Shown: positions 1 to 8,790 of the stretch, piece after piece | How the letters are laid out: every line of letters starts with the position of its first letter | Position numbering within the stretch: the stretch's first letter is position 1 | Notes under the pieces: generated by a model | Told to the model about the DNA's origin: nothing | The model's input: only the letters and a program-made list of their open reading frames with translations | Databases searched by the model: none | Assembly: GCF_900105715.1 (NCBI RefSeq) | Contig: NZ_FNRY01000001.1 | Coordinates: 2,294,001-2,358,000 of the forward strand | Source of the DNA: Paramicrobacterium humi | GTDB lineage: Bacteria > Actinomycetota > Actinomycetes > Actinomycetales > Microbacteriaceae | Direction: 5' to 3' | Length of the DNA stretch: 64,000 nt | Program-made: the position numbers and the translations under genes

Positions 1-1494
1 CGACATGACGGCCATCTCGGAATCGTCGGCCGCGATCAGGTCGTCGGCGACGCGTGAGCGCAGTTCCCGCTCTGCAGCAGAGATCGCTTCGGCCTGCCGG
101 GTGCGTCGTGACGCCGTCGAATCGCCGAGGCGCTGCCTGGCAGCATCCAGAATCGGTAGGTCTGACACGGTCCACGCGTCTTTGCCGGGGCGCTGCAGCT
201 TCTGCACCTCCTCGGCCGACAGCCACGGGGCGCACATGCGCAGATAGGCGGGAACTGACCAGAGGTCGGCGACGAGCACTTCGGCGTCGATCAGGGGCCA
301 GGCGCGGTTGAAGGCGCGGGTCAGTTCCCGGTTCTGCGCGAACGACCGGAGGAGCGCATTGGCCGGCGCGTCCTCGTCGCCGTGCTTCTCGATGAGGATC
401 GCGGTGAGCGTCTCCCACACCTGCTCGCGAGCTTCGTTGTGCGGAACACCCGGTTCCGGCGAAGCGAACGCGTCGGCCCAGTCGTCGACCGTGACGAGCA
501 CCTCCGACCAGGCGGTCTCGACGAGGAGCTCCTCGGTCGGCGGCTCCTCGTACAGTCGCACTGCCGGTTCGATCGCACTAACCATGCGGGCGTCGGACTT
601 CAGCCGGGCGACCTCGAGGTCCGTCTCGATCAGCGCCGTCGCGCCCTCCGGGACCAGATCCCGCAGCGTGCAGATCTGCACGCCTTCCTCTCCGAGACTC
701 GGGAGCACGTCATCGACGTACGCGAGGTACGCGTCGTGCGGTCCGATGAACAGAACGTCGCCGCGGCGCTCGCCGAGGTGCGGCTCCGAGTACAGCAGGT
801 AGGCCGCGCGGTGCAGGGCGACGACGGTCTTTCCAGTTCCCGGGCCACCGTCGACGACGAGTGCGCCGCGGGAGCCGGCGCGGATGATGGCGTCCTGGTC
901 AGCCTGGATCGTGCTCAGTACATCGCGCATGCGCGGTGAGCGGCTGCTGCCGAGACTCGCGATGAACGCCGACTGATCGTCGAGCGCCGCGTAGCCGTCC
1001 AGACCGTCGAGAGCGAACACCTCGTCCCAGTAGTCGCTGACCCGGCCGTTGCTCCACCGGTAGCGGCGGCGACTCGCGAGTCCCATCGGGTGACCGTGCG
1101 TGGCCGCGAAGAACGGCTCCGCGGCCGGGGCACGCCAGTCGACGAGAAGACGGCGACCCTCGGCATCCGAGAGCCCGAGCCGGCCCACGTACAACGGCTC
1201 ACCCGTGTCGGCGCTCACCATACGCCCGAGGCACAGGTCGAGCGTGAAGCGCCGCAGCAGCCGCAGCCGCGCCTCGAGCCGGTGGATCTCCATGTCGCGG
1301 TCGAGAGCGTCCTGGCCCTCGCCGCTCGGCAGGCGCAAGGTTGCGTCCAGGCGGTGGGACAGGTCGGTGATGAGGGTGTCGAGGCTCTCTGCGATGGCGG
1401 CGAAGTGTCGTTCGTCGTCGCCGATGAGGGCGGGGTCGGCCTTGGCGGCCAGTCGTTCGGGCAGGTTGAAGGCGCGGGCGGCGGCACGGATCAT
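1..1494 (-). CDS. helR: HelR/HelD-type RNA polymerase recycling motor ATPase (3' end outside window)
   Basis: Superfamily 1 (UvrD/Rep-like) ATPase of the HelD/HelR group, which pulls stalled RNA polymerase off DNA; in actinobacteria HelR also helps tolerance of rifamycins (family knowledge). The visible 498 residues start with a helical N-terminal arm (about residues 25-90). The Q-motif region IQADQDAII is near residue 200 and Walker A GGPGTGKT lies at 216-223. The frame is open to base 1, so the C-terminal helicase half lies outside the window. I chose the ATG at 1494 because GGAG sits 6 bases upstream; an in-frame ATG at 1527 would add 11 residues but has a poorer ribosome site. It lies downstream of an AhpD-like gene on the same strand with a 100-base gap. 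The family call is firm; the HelR subgroup is likely. Confidence 0.85.
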   Translation of the reverse strand, partial: MIRAAARAFNLPERLAAKADPALIGDDERHFAAIAESLDTLITDLSHRLDATLRLPSGEGQDALDRDMEIHRLEARLRLLRRFTLDLCLGRMVSADTGEPLYVGRLGLSDAEGRRLLVDWRAPAAEPFFAATHGHPMGLASRRRYRWSNGRVSDYWDEVFALDGLDGYAALDDQSAFIASLGSSRSPRMRDVLSTIQADQDAIIRAGSRGALVVDGGPGTGKTVVALHRAAYLLYSEPHLGERRGDVLFIGPHDAYLAYVDDVLPSLGEEGVQICTLRDLVPEGATALIETDLEVARLKSDARMVSAIEPAVRLYEEPPTEELLVETAWSEVLVTVDDWADAFASPEPGVPHNEAREQVWETLTAILIEKHGDEDAPANALLRSFAQNRELTRAFNRAWPLIDAEVLVADLWSVPAYLRMCAPWLSAEEVQKLQRPGKDAWTVSDLPILDAARQRLGDSTASRRTRQAEAISAAERELRSRVADDLIAADDSEMAVMS

Positions 1495-1594
1495 GTGGGG
1501 CTCCGAAGGGTGAGGTGAGAGGGTCATTCTGCCTGCACCCCGGGCTCTTGCCGCAAGCCCCCTGCCGCGCGATATCCTGGAAGTGGCAGGACGG

Positions 1595-2035
1595 CTACGG
1601 ATGCACGGGGTAGTGGCTCGAGACTGCCACGCGGTTCCACGCGTTTATCGCCACAGTCACCCAGACGACGACGGCGACCTGTTCGTCGGTGAGGGCGCTC
1701 GAGTCGAGTTCGGGCAGATGACGGGATGCCGCCATGTCGGTGGTGCGCTCCGCGATAGCGAGCGCCGCCTGCTCCTCCGGGGAGAAGTACTGCGACTCCC
1801 ACCAGGCGGCGATCACCGCGAGACGATCGCTCGACTCGCCCTTCTCGATGGCCTCGCGCGTGTGCATGCGCAGGCAGAACGCGCAGCCGTTCAGCTGCGA
1901 GGCGCGAATCTTGACGAGATCGATGATGTGCGGGTCCAGTTCGGCCTTCTCCGCGGCCGCCCTCACCGCTCCCTCGAGGTCGATGAGCGCCTGATAGGCG
2001 CTGGGGACGAGTTTGCTTGCGTTCACGTGCGTCAT
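1595..2035 (-). CDS. AhpD-like / carboxymuconolactone decarboxylase family protein
   Basis: A 146-residue all-helical protein of the carboxymuconolactone decarboxylase/AhpD fold. The redox motif CAFC (Cys51, Cys54) followed by His58 matches the AhpD peroxidase core, in which the two cysteines reduce peroxides and the histidine assists. It is probably a small cytoplasmic alkylhydroperoxidase; the physiological reductant cannot be seen. It lies between the TetR gene (88 bases upstream) and the helR-like gene on the same strand, so TetR read-through could include it. A second AhpD-like protein is encoded at 25758-26339. Confidence 0.85.
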   Translation of the reverse strand: MTHVNASKLVPSAYQALIDLEGAVRAAAEKAELDPHIIDLVKIRASQLNGCAFCLRMHTREAIEKGESSDRLAVIAAWWESQYFSPEEQAALAIAERTTDMAASRHLPELDSSALTDEQVAVVVWVTVAINAWNRVAVSSHYPVHP

Positions 2036-2123
2036 TGCCTGCCTCCTTCTACGTGTGCTCCCATGCTCTCAAGCGCGAGCGTGCAGAAGAAGAGGCCGGT
2101 GGACTCGCGAGGGGGAGGCGGCG

Positions 2124-2777
2124 TCAGACGGTGCGGCCGGCGCGAGCCATCGCGTCGGCGAAGCCGTCGAGCAGCAGTTCAAGCCCGTATTCGAATTCCG
2201 CCGCATCGTCCTGCTCATTGAGGGTTGGCCCGATCTCTGTGACCAGAGGGAGGAGACGGTCGGATGACGCGCTCCCGATATCCTCTCGGGCGTTTCCAGT
2301 GATCACACGTGATTCGGCGGTGAAATAGCCGCCGAGCTCGATGTCGATTGTGCCGAGCGAGTAGGCAGCTAGGGCGCGATAGCAGCGGGCCGTGCTGAGA
2401 GCGTCGAATCCGGCGCGTCGAAACGCTCGAAACCCGGCTTCGACGAACACCAGCGCGTCGGGTGTGTGCGGTGGGAAGCGCCGGATGAGGACAGCGGCGT
2501 TCTTATGCCGGAGTCCCACCAGTCGGACGGCGCGCATGATGTGCCGCATCGCATCCCGCCAGTGCGCGTCCTCAGGTGGCGCTTCGACCTCAGCGAGCAG
2601 CAGTTGAGTCACGCCGTCCAAGAGTGAGTTCTTGTCAGGAAAGTACGTGTACAGCGACATTGCGGAGGAACCGAGATCTTGAGCGATCCTGCGCATGCTC
2701 AGCGCTTCGACCCCATCAGCGTCGATCGCGGCGAGTGCCGCCTCCGCGATGACTCGCTGCCCAAGTTTTGAAGCCAT
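2124..2777 (-). CDS. TetR family transcriptional repressor of the adjacent exporter cassette
   Basis: A 217-residue TetR-type regulator. The N-terminal helix-turn-helix is visible (ALSMRRIAQDLGSSAMSLYTYF, roughly residues 23-44, split here by description as recognition helix SSAMSLYTYF). The C-terminal two thirds are the ligand-binding domain (TetR_C type). I start at the ATG at 2777 (MASKLGQ); a longer frame running to 3068 would cross the divergent promoter and the acetyltransferase gene and is rejected. It is transcribed away from GNAT, ABC ATPase, FtsX permease and MFS genes, with a double palindrome at 2799-2845 in the shared promoter. The arrangement suggests it represses itself and the exporter cassette until a drug-like ligand binds (inference). 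Confidence 0.88.
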   Translation of the reverse strand: MASKLGQRVIAEAALAAIDADGVEALSMRRIAQDLGSSAMSLYTYFPDKNSLLDGVTQLLLAEVEAPPEDAHWRDAMRHIMRAVRLVGLRHKNAAVLIRRFPPHTPDALVFVEAGFRAFRRAGFDALSTARCYRALAAYSLGTIDIELGGYFTAESRVITGNAREDIGSASSDRLLPLVTEIGPTLNEQDDAAEFEYGLELLLDGFADAMARAGRTV

Positions 2778-2792
2778 ATTTCCCCTTCCCTC

Positions 2793-2845
2793 TTGACAGC
2801 GTACAGCGTACGGATCTATACATATCTCAAACGTACGGTGTACGC
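2793..2845 (+). promoter_or_regulatory. Divergent promoter with paired TetR operator
   Basis: A perfect -35 TTGACA at 2793-2798 is followed after 18 bases by TATACA (2817-2822), facing the GNAT/ABC/MFS genes. Two 14-base arms flank the -10: GCGTACAGCGTACG at 2799-2812 and CGTACGGTGTACGC at 2832-2845. They are inverted copies matching at 13 of 14 positions, 33 bp centre to centre (about three helical turns). Each arm is itself nearly palindromic (GTAC-N3-GTAC). This is what a cooperative pair of TetR dimers would bind; binding is inferred. Confidence 0.75.
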
Positions 2846-2874
2846 GACTACCTAGACGACGTAAGGAATAGAAG

Positions 2875-3345
2875 ATGACGACAATTCGAAGGGCCACTGC
2901 AGCAGACGCGCGAGTGCTCGACGAGATGGTGCGCGAACTGGCCGCGCATGAGGGATCTGCCGAGCATGTGCGCGTTGATGAGAAAGGCTGGCGTGCCTCG
3001 CTCAAGCGCGACGACGTCACAGTGCTCATCGCCGAACAGAGGCAGAACGCGGTCGGATTTGCATCCATGATGAGGCGCTTCCACTTGTGGAGTGGAGCCG
3101 AACATCTCGCCCTTGACGATCTCTTCGTGCGGGAAGGGCACCGCGATCAAGGCATTGGTACACAGCTGATGAGCGCAGTCGCAGAGCTTGCCGACGAAGA
3201 CGATCTCCTTGTGCTGCGGGGTGTTCGCCTCGACAACTACTCCGGCCAGCGCTTCTACTCGCGCCTCGGCGCCTCGCTCACGACCAAGATGACCGCGACG
3301 TGGACTCGCGAACACTACCGCCTCCACCTCGCAGCAACTCGCTGA
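2875..3345 (+). CDS. GNAT family N-acetyltransferase
   Basis: A 156-residue single-domain GNAT acetyltransferase. The acetyl-CoA motif A appears as RDQGIGTQLM (Arg90-Gly95), after the strand ALDDLFV, and the C-terminal NYSGQRFYSRLGA motif B is present. The substrate is unknown. As first gene of a TetR-controlled operon with a MacB-type exporter and a DHA2 drug transporter it may modify an antibiotic, but related proteins also act on polyamines and protein N-termini. The start ATG at 2875 follows the TTGACA promoter. Confidence 0.85.
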   Translation: MTTIRRATAADARVLDEMVRELAAHEGSAEHVRVDEKGWRASLKRDDVTVLIAEQRQNAVGFASMMRRFHLWSGAEHLALDDLFVREGHRDQGIGTQLMSAVAELADEDDLLVLRGVRLDNYSGQRFYSRLGASLTTKMTATWTREHYRLHLAATR

Positions 3346-3365
3346 TATCGGCCCCGAAAGGACAC

Positions 3366-4133
3366 ATGAACATGAACACCCCTACAGCTGTCGAGGCCAT
3401 CGAACTCGTCAAGACATATGGCGACTCAGACACCATCGTCAAGGCGCTCGACCACGCAAGCCTCTCCATTCTGCGCGGCAGATTCACGGCCATCATGGGC
3501 CCATCAGGCTCAGGAAAATCGACGCTGATGCACGCGATGGCGGGGCTCGACTCGGTAGATTCAGGCAGCATCCGTCTCGGCGATATGGAGATGACGCGGC
3601 TCAGTGAACGCGAGCGCACGGTGCTTCGTCGGACGCGAATCGGCTTTGTCTTCCAGTCGTTCAATCTGGTCCCCGCACTCACCGCGGAGGAGAACATCGA
3701 GCTGCCGCTTCGGCTCGCTGGTCAGAGGGCAGACCGCGCGTGGCTCGATGAACTTGCAATGACGCTCGGAATCTCCGATCGGCTCAAGCATCGCCCCTCG
3801 GAGCTCTCCGGCGGCCAGCAGCAGCGCGTCGCCGTGGCGCGCGCCCTCGTGAGCCGACCGAATGTGGTGTTCGCCGACGAACCCACGGGCGCACTCGACT
3901 CTCGCACCAGCCATGCGCTCCTGTCGTTTCTTCGTCGAGCCGCGCACGAGTTCGACCAAACGATCGTCATGGTCACTCACGACCCCAACGCCGCCGCCCA
4001 TGCCGATCGCGTGGAGTTCCTCTCGGACGGCCGCGTCGTGGATGGATTCGACGAGCCGACGGCTGGAAAGGTGCTCGACCGAATGGCGCTCTTCGAAGTT
4101 GCCTCGGCAATTGAACCGGAGGTGGCGGCATGA
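3366..4133 (+). CDS. MacB/LolD-type ABC transporter ATP-binding protein
   Basis: A 255-residue ABC ATPase of the MacB/LolD group, which powers FtsX-type permeases in export or in mechanotransmission across the membrane. Visible motifs are Walker [10 protein letters not shown] (45-53), Q-loop VFQSFNL, signature [15 protein letters not shown], Walker B VVFADEPTGALDS and the H-loop VTHD. I use the ATG at 3366 (MNMNTP), preceded by GAAAGGA; a second ATG at 3372 is possible. It ends in a 4-base ATGA overlap with the FtsX permease, so the two are translationally coupled and should form one exporter. Confidence 0.92.
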   Translation: MNMNTPTAVEAIELVKTYGDSDTIVKALDHASLSILRGRFTAIMGPSGSGKSTLMHAMAGLDSVDSGSIRLGDMEMTRLSERERTVLRRTRIGFVFQSFNLVPALTAEENIELPLRLAGQRADRAWLDELAMTLGISDRLKHRPSELSGGQQQRVAVARALVSRPNVVFADEPTGALDSRTSHALLSFLRRAAHEFDQTIVMVTHDPNAAAHADRVEFLSDGRVVDGFDEPTAGKVLDRMALFEVASAIEPEVAA

Positions 4134-6643
4134 TCCGGATCGCCATCGCCCAGATCCGCGCACATCGCGTTCGGCTCGCGCTCACCATCACAGCAGTGAT
4201 GCTCGGTGTGGCTTTCGTATCGGGCAGCCTCGTGCTCAACGACACCGCCCAGAAGCTGTTCGATCAGCAGTTCCGGACGGCGGCTGCCGGTGCCGACCTC
4301 ACCGTGCGCACCGCCACCGCATTCGATTCCGGCATGGGCGTCGATGTCGAACGGGACCCGATATCCGCCGACGTCGTGCAGAAGGTTGCTTCCGTGGAAG
4401 GCGTCAGCGCGGCAGTCCCCGTCGGAAAGGGGACATCGCGACTGGAACGAGACGGCGTCGACCTCGGCGCCGCTCAACTCACGACCTGGATTCCGGAGCC
4501 GATCGGAGCGTATCCGCTCCTCGCCGGCACTGCGCCGGATGGGTCAAACGAAGTAGCCGTCGACAAGGCCGCCGCGGACGCGCTAAGGCTTCAGCTCGGA
4601 GACCACATCACCCTTGTCGCTGAGAGAGGCTTGGATGTCGTCGTCGTCGGTTTGGTCGGTTTCGGCGACGCTGACGGGCCGCCTCTCGGCATGAGCGTGC
4701 TCGCCAGCCTGCCCACAGCGCAGAACGTGCTCGGGCTCGGCGAGGACGTCTCAGAGATTTTGGTCACGACGGAGCGGACGGTTGCTGAATTGCAACCCGT
4801 ACTCGCACGCGAACTCGGCACAGTCATGCAAGTTGCCACAGCGCAGGATCTGGCCACGGCGGGAGCGGAGTCCGCTGCTGCCAATCTTCAAATGCTGCAG
4901 GTGGTGCTGATTGCAATGGCCCTCGCTGCGCTCGTGATCGGATCCTTCCTCATCGCCAACACGTTCAGCATTGTCATTTCCCAACGAACCCGGGAGCTAG
5001 CCATTGTCCGGGCCGCCGGCGCGACGGGAGGACAGGTACTCGGATCGGTGCTACTCGAAGCCGTTCTCGTCGGAATCGTCGCCTCCGCCGTCGGAGTTGT
5101 GCTCGGCATCGTATCGACGTTCGGACTGCGGTCGCTTGCTCGCACATTCGGCGTCAGCATCCCCGACGGAGACCTTGTCATCCAACCCATCACCGTGATT
5201 CTCTCGTTCGGGATCGGCGTGCTTGTGACCGTGGTCGCGGCGCTGGGACCAGCCCGGCGTGCAGCGCGAGTCTCGCCGGTTGTCGCCATCCGTTCCAGCG
5301 CAGTGGAATCACGGCGATTCCGCCCGCTCCGTGTATTTACGGCAACCGCACTGCTTACGGCAGGAGGCACCATCGCACTACTGCCGACGTTCGGGGCGCC
5401 GATGGTGCTGCTGGCCGTCGGCCTCGCCCTCGCGCTTGTCGGGTTCGTGCTCCTCGCACCCGTGCTCATGCGGCCGCTGGTTCGCCTCGTCGCCGTTGCG
5501 ATCGCGCAGACGATACCGGCCCGGCTCGCTCGCGATGCGGCTGCCCGGGCACCGCGTAGGACCGCGGTCACGGCGATGGCACTTGCATTCGGCCTCGCGC
5601 TCATGAGCTTCGTCGTGATCGTCGGTGCCTCAGTCAAGGACGCGACGGGCGAACAGTACCGGGAGGTCATTTCCGCTGATGCCGTCATCGAGAGCGCTGG
5701 CCAGGAGATGCTCGGCGGCGTGCATGCCGCCGTGTACGACGAGATCACCGCCCTCGACGAGGTCGGAGTTGTCACGCGACTCAAATACGGACATTGGAAG
5801 GACGGCGACGCGACGAGCGCCTTAACCGCCGTCGATCCGGTGGTGATCGGTGAGGTCGCGGCAATCAGCATGCGCGACGGCGTCCTGTCCGAACTGTCCG
5901 GAGGTGGCATCGTCATCGCGGAACGCGTCGCCGATGACCGCGGCCTCCGGGTGGGTGATCAGCTCCCGATGCTGTTCGCTCGGACGAATGCGCAACAGCT
6001 GCCGATCGTCGGCATCATGGCGAACCGCGTCGCGGCGGCCCTGCAAACCGACTATGTGATCTCGCTCGACACATATCGCGAGCACTATGCGGAGGACATG
6101 GACGCGAGCATCTTCGTACTGGCCGCGCACGGGATCAGCCCCGATCGGCTCAGCACAGCGCTCGAGGACGCCCTGACTGATCATCCAACGGCGCAAGTGC
6201 GCGATCAGGCTGCAGTTATCGCCGGTCGTACCCAGGCGGTGGATCAGATCTTCGGCCTCGTCACTGTGCTCCTGGCATTCGCGATGGTCATCGCCGTGCT
6301 GGGAATCGCGAATACCCTCGCCCTGTCCATCGTCGAGCGAACCCGCGAGATCGGGTTGCTGCGTGCAGTCGGGATGTCGCGCAGATCCGTCGCTGGGATG
6401 GTGCAGATGGAAGCGGTCATCGTCTCGGTGATCTCCGTGGCACTCGGCCTCGGCATAGGGTTTGCGGCAAGTTTTGCTGCAATCGGTGCGCTATCGACAA
6501 TCGCTCCGTTGCCAGCCGTGATTCCCGGTCCGCAACTTGTCCTTGTCGCAGCTGTCGTTGCGTGCGCCGGAACCCTGGCCGGTATCGCTCCCGCGTGGCG
6601 GGCGGCGCGACTCCCGGTACTGGAGGCGATCGGACATGCGTAA
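4130..6643 (+). CDS. FtsX/MacB-type ABC transporter permease
   Basis: An 837-residue membrane protein with two FtsX repeats. There is one N-terminal membrane segment (about 12-32), a large extracellular MacB_PCD-like domain, then a cluster of segments including the motif RTRELAIVRAAGAT. The pattern repeats in the second half, ending with RTREIGLLRAVGMS and three C-terminal segments. The duplicated layout is typical of actinobacterial single-chain permeases, which pair with one ATPase dimer. It is coupled to the upstream ATPase by ATGA and overlaps the downstream MFS gene by 8 bases. The substrate is unknown; an antibiotic, peptide or lipid is likely given the TetR and MFS neighbours. Confidence 0.9.
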   Translation: MIRIAIAQIRAHRVRLALTITAVMLGVAFVSGSLVLNDTAQKLFDQQFRTAAAGADLTVRTATAFDSGMGVDVERDPISADVVQKVASVEGVSAAVPVGKGTSRLERDGVDLGAAQLTTWIPEPIGAYPLLAGTAPDGSNEVAVDKAAADALRLQLGDHITLVAERGLDVVVVGLVGFGDADGPPLGMSVLASLPTAQNVLGLGEDVSEILVTTERTVAELQPVLARELGTVMQVATAQDLATAGAESAAANLQMLQVVLIAMALAALVIGSFLIANTFSIVISQRTRELAIVRAAGATGGQVLGSVLLEAVLVGIVASAVGVVLGIVSTFGLRSLARTFGVSIPDGDLVIQPITVILSFGIGVLVTVVAALGPARRAARVSPVVAIRSSAVESRRFRPLRVFTATALLTAGGTIALLPTFGAPMVLLAVGLALALVGFVLLAPVLMRPLVRLVAVAIAQTIPARLARDAAARAPRRTAVTAMALAFGLALMSFVVIVGASVKDATGEQYREVISADAVIESAGQEMLGGVHAAVYDEITALDEVGVVTRLKYGHWKDGDATSALTAVDPVVIGEVAAISMRDGVLSELSGGGIVIAERVADDRGLRVGDQLPMLFARTNAQQLPIVGIMANRVAAALQTDYVISLDTYREHYAEDMDASIFVLAAHGISPDRLSTALEDALTDHPTAQVRDQAAVIAGRTQAVDQIFGLVTVLLAFAMVIAVLGIANTLALSIVERTREIGLLRAVGMSRRSVAGMVQMEAVIVSVISVALGLGIGFAASFAAIGALSTIAPLPAVIPGPQLVLVAAVVACAGTLAGIAPAWRAARLPVLEAIGHA

Positions 6644-8099
6644 CACTCGCGAACGATCACTTGTCCTCATCCTCGTGTCCGCGCAGTTCGTGGTCATGCT
6701 GGACTCGTCGATTCTCAACGTCGCTCTCCCCAGCATCACGTCGACCTTCGGGCTCACCGCTGTGGGCACAGCATGGGTACTCAACGCGTACTTCTTGTCG
6801 TTCGGAGGACTGCTGCTCGTCTCGGGTCGCGCCGCTGATGTGTTCGGACGTCGGCGCATGTACCTCGCCGGCTCGGCCGTTCTGGTGGCGGGCTCTGTTC
6901 TTGGCGGATTCTCCTCGACTGACGCGGTCCTGATCGCATCACGCCTCGCACAAGGTGCCGGAGCGGCGATGCTGAGTCCCGCAGCCATGGCGGTCCTGCT
7001 CTCCCGTTACTCAGGTGCGGCGCGCACTGGAGCGATGAGTCACTGGGGCGCAGCGTCGACCGTCGGGGGAGCAGTAGGCGTCACGGCAGGGGGACTGCTC
7101 ACGGCGTGGCTCGGCTGGCAGAGCGTGCTGTTCGTCACCGGGGCCGTCGCCGCGCTCGTCGGAGCGATCGGACTGGTGCTCCTACCTCCGGATGACTCGA
7201 CGACGACGCGGCGGTTCGATGCGGCGGGTGCAGCGCTGCTGACGGGCGCTTCCGTTGCCGCGGTACTCGCCATTCTTGCCGTACCGGACGCCGGGTTCGG
7301 ATCGATCGAGGTTCTGGCCCCCGCCGCTCTATTCGTCGGGTGCCTGGTGTCCTTCGTCCTCGTCGAAAGACATGCGGCCGACCCGATTCTGCAACCCGCC
7401 GCGCTGAGCGATCGCCGCGTTGCCGGCGGAATCGCGGCGAACGTTCTCGGAGGCAGCGCGCGGATCGCTTGCTTCGTTCTCGTGGCGCTGTTGCTCCAGC
7501 AGGTCCTGGAGTACGACGCGGGTCGTGCCGGACTGGCGATGCTCCCCACATCGATCGCGGGCTTCGCTGTCAGCACGATGCTCCTCCCGCGCGCCTTGAA
7601 GAAGTGGGGGCCAGAGAAGATCGTGGTGGTGGGCCTCGGCCTGCTCGTCGTGGCGCACCTTCTGCTCTCGACCGTTGACCGGGGAAACTCGTATCTCCTC
7701 ATCGTGCTGCCCGCGCTCGTCCTCGCGGCGGCCGGTGTCGCCTTCAGCTTCACGCCGACGACCCTCGTCATCGCAAACGGCATGGCTGCCCGAAACGCCG
7801 GTGTGAGTTCCGGACTCTCCTCGGCCACCGCGCAGATCGGGGGAGCGATCGGTATGGGAATTTTCGGAGCCATCGACGCGGCCAATCGCGCCGGCGTTCT
7901 CGACGCGGGCGGGACCTCGCACGCCGCTGCCGAGGCTGGGCTGTGGTCGGCGCACCTCGCAGCGGCGGCGCTCGCGGCGTGCGCCGCGGTGATAGCGCTC
8001 TGCTCGTTCCCGAGCTTGAGGAGGGCCGCCTCGCCGGCATCGCTCGTCGCGCGCGGGAGCGCACCGGCGTCCACGCTTCCCTCAGGGGCCGCTTCGTAG
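6636..8099 (+). CDS. DHA2-type MFS drug exporter
   Basis: A 487-residue major facilitator protein with about 14 membrane helices. The motif LDSSILNVALPSI in helix 1 is the DHA2 signature, and GRAADVFGRRRMYLAG is the cytoplasmic motif A between helices 2 and 3. These families export drugs, dyes and metabolites by proton antiport. The start at 6636 is set by GGAGG nine bases upstream and overlaps the end of the FtsX permease by 8 bases. It is the last gene of the TetR-controlled cassette, giving the cassette two independent exporters. Confidence 0.9.
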   Translation: MRNTRERSLVLILVSAQFVVMLDSSILNVALPSITSTFGLTAVGTAWVLNAYFLSFGGLLLVSGRAADVFGRRRMYLAGSAVLVAGSVLGGFSSTDAVLIASRLAQGAGAAMLSPAAMAVLLSRYSGAARTGAMSHWGAASTVGGAVGVTAGGLLTAWLGWQSVLFVTGAVAALVGAIGLVLLPPDDSTTTRRFDAAGAALLTGASVAAVLAILAVPDAGFGSIEVLAPAALFVGCLVSFVLVERHAADPILQPAALSDRRVAGGIAANVLGGSARIACFVLVALLLQQVLEYDAGRAGLAMLPTSIAGFAVSTMLLPRALKKWGPEKIVVVGLGLLVVAHLLLSTVDRGNSYLLIVLPALVLAAAGVAFSFTPTTLVIANGMAARNAGVSSGLSSATAQIGGAIGMGIFGAIDAANRAGVLDAGGTSHAAAEAGLWSAHLAAAALAACAAVIALCSFPSLRRAASPASLVARGSAPASTLPSGAAS

Positions 8100-8127
8100 A
8101 CTGGATGACGAGCTGAAGGAGTGCCAC

Positions 8128-8790
8128 ATGAGACTGCTGCTGATCCGCCACGGGCAGACCCCGTCCAACGTGATCGGAGCACTCGACACGACGGTTCCCG
8201 GCCCCGGTCTGACCGACCTCGGTCTCGAGCAGGCCGCCGCGATCCCTGGCGCGCTCGCCGGAGAAGAGATCGGCGCGCTCTTCGCGTCGACGCAGCTGCG
8301 TGCGCAGCTGACCGCGCAGCCGCTCGCGCGCAGCACGGGACTGGAGCTGCAGGTGCGTGACGGGCTCAAGGAGATCTCGGCCGGCGACCTCGAGATGCGC
8401 AACGACTGGGATGCTGTCGTGGAATACCACCGCACGTCCTTCGCCTGGATCAACGGCGACCTCGATGAGCGCATCCCGGGCGGCGAAGACGGACACGAGG
8501 CGCTCGGCCGCTTCGACGACGTTGTCGACGAGGTCGCGGCTCGCGCCGAGGGCACGGTCGCGATGGTCGCGCACGGTCAGGTCATTCGCGTCTGGGCGGC
8601 CGCGCGCGGCGGCGTGAGCGTGGACTTCGCCTCGGAGAACCCGTTGCACAACACCGGCGTCGTCGTGCTCAAGGGCGACCCCGCCTCCGGCTGGGAGGTG
8701 CTCGAGTGGGCAGGGACGCCGCTCGGCGGTGAGAAGCTCGACGCAGGCATCAGCGGCGGCCCCGGCGGGACGACGGCTCCCGTCGAGTAG
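8128..8790 (+). CDS. Histidine phosphatase family (phosphoglycerate mutase-like) protein
   Basis: A 220-residue member of the histidine phosphatase superfamily. The catalytic RHG is at residues 7-9 (LLIRHGQT) and the second histidine at about 149 (VAHGQVIRVW). These enzymes form a phosphohistidine intermediate; substrates range from sugar phosphates to nucleotides and cannot be read from the sequence. A strong AAGGAG precedes the ATG. The MFS gene ends 28 bases upstream, so co-transcription is possible, but the functional link is unclear. It is convergent with the oxidoreductase gene, with adjacent stop codons. Confidence 0.88.
   Translation: MRLLLIRHGQTPSNVIGALDTTVPGPGLTDLGLEQAAAIPGALAGEEIGALFASTQLRAQLTAQPLARSTGLELQVRDGLKEISAGDLEMRNDWDAVVEYHRTSFAWINGDLDERIPGGEDGHEALGRFDDVVDEVAARAEGTVAMVAHGQVIRVWAAARGGVSVDFASENPLHNTGVVVLKGDPASGWEVLEWAGTPLGGEKLDAGISGGPGGTTAPVE

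Noticed and set aside
2778-3068. N-terminal extension of the TetR gene
   Set aside because: It would read across the divergent promoter and into the acetyltransferase gene; the ATG at 2777 gives a normal TetR N-terminus.
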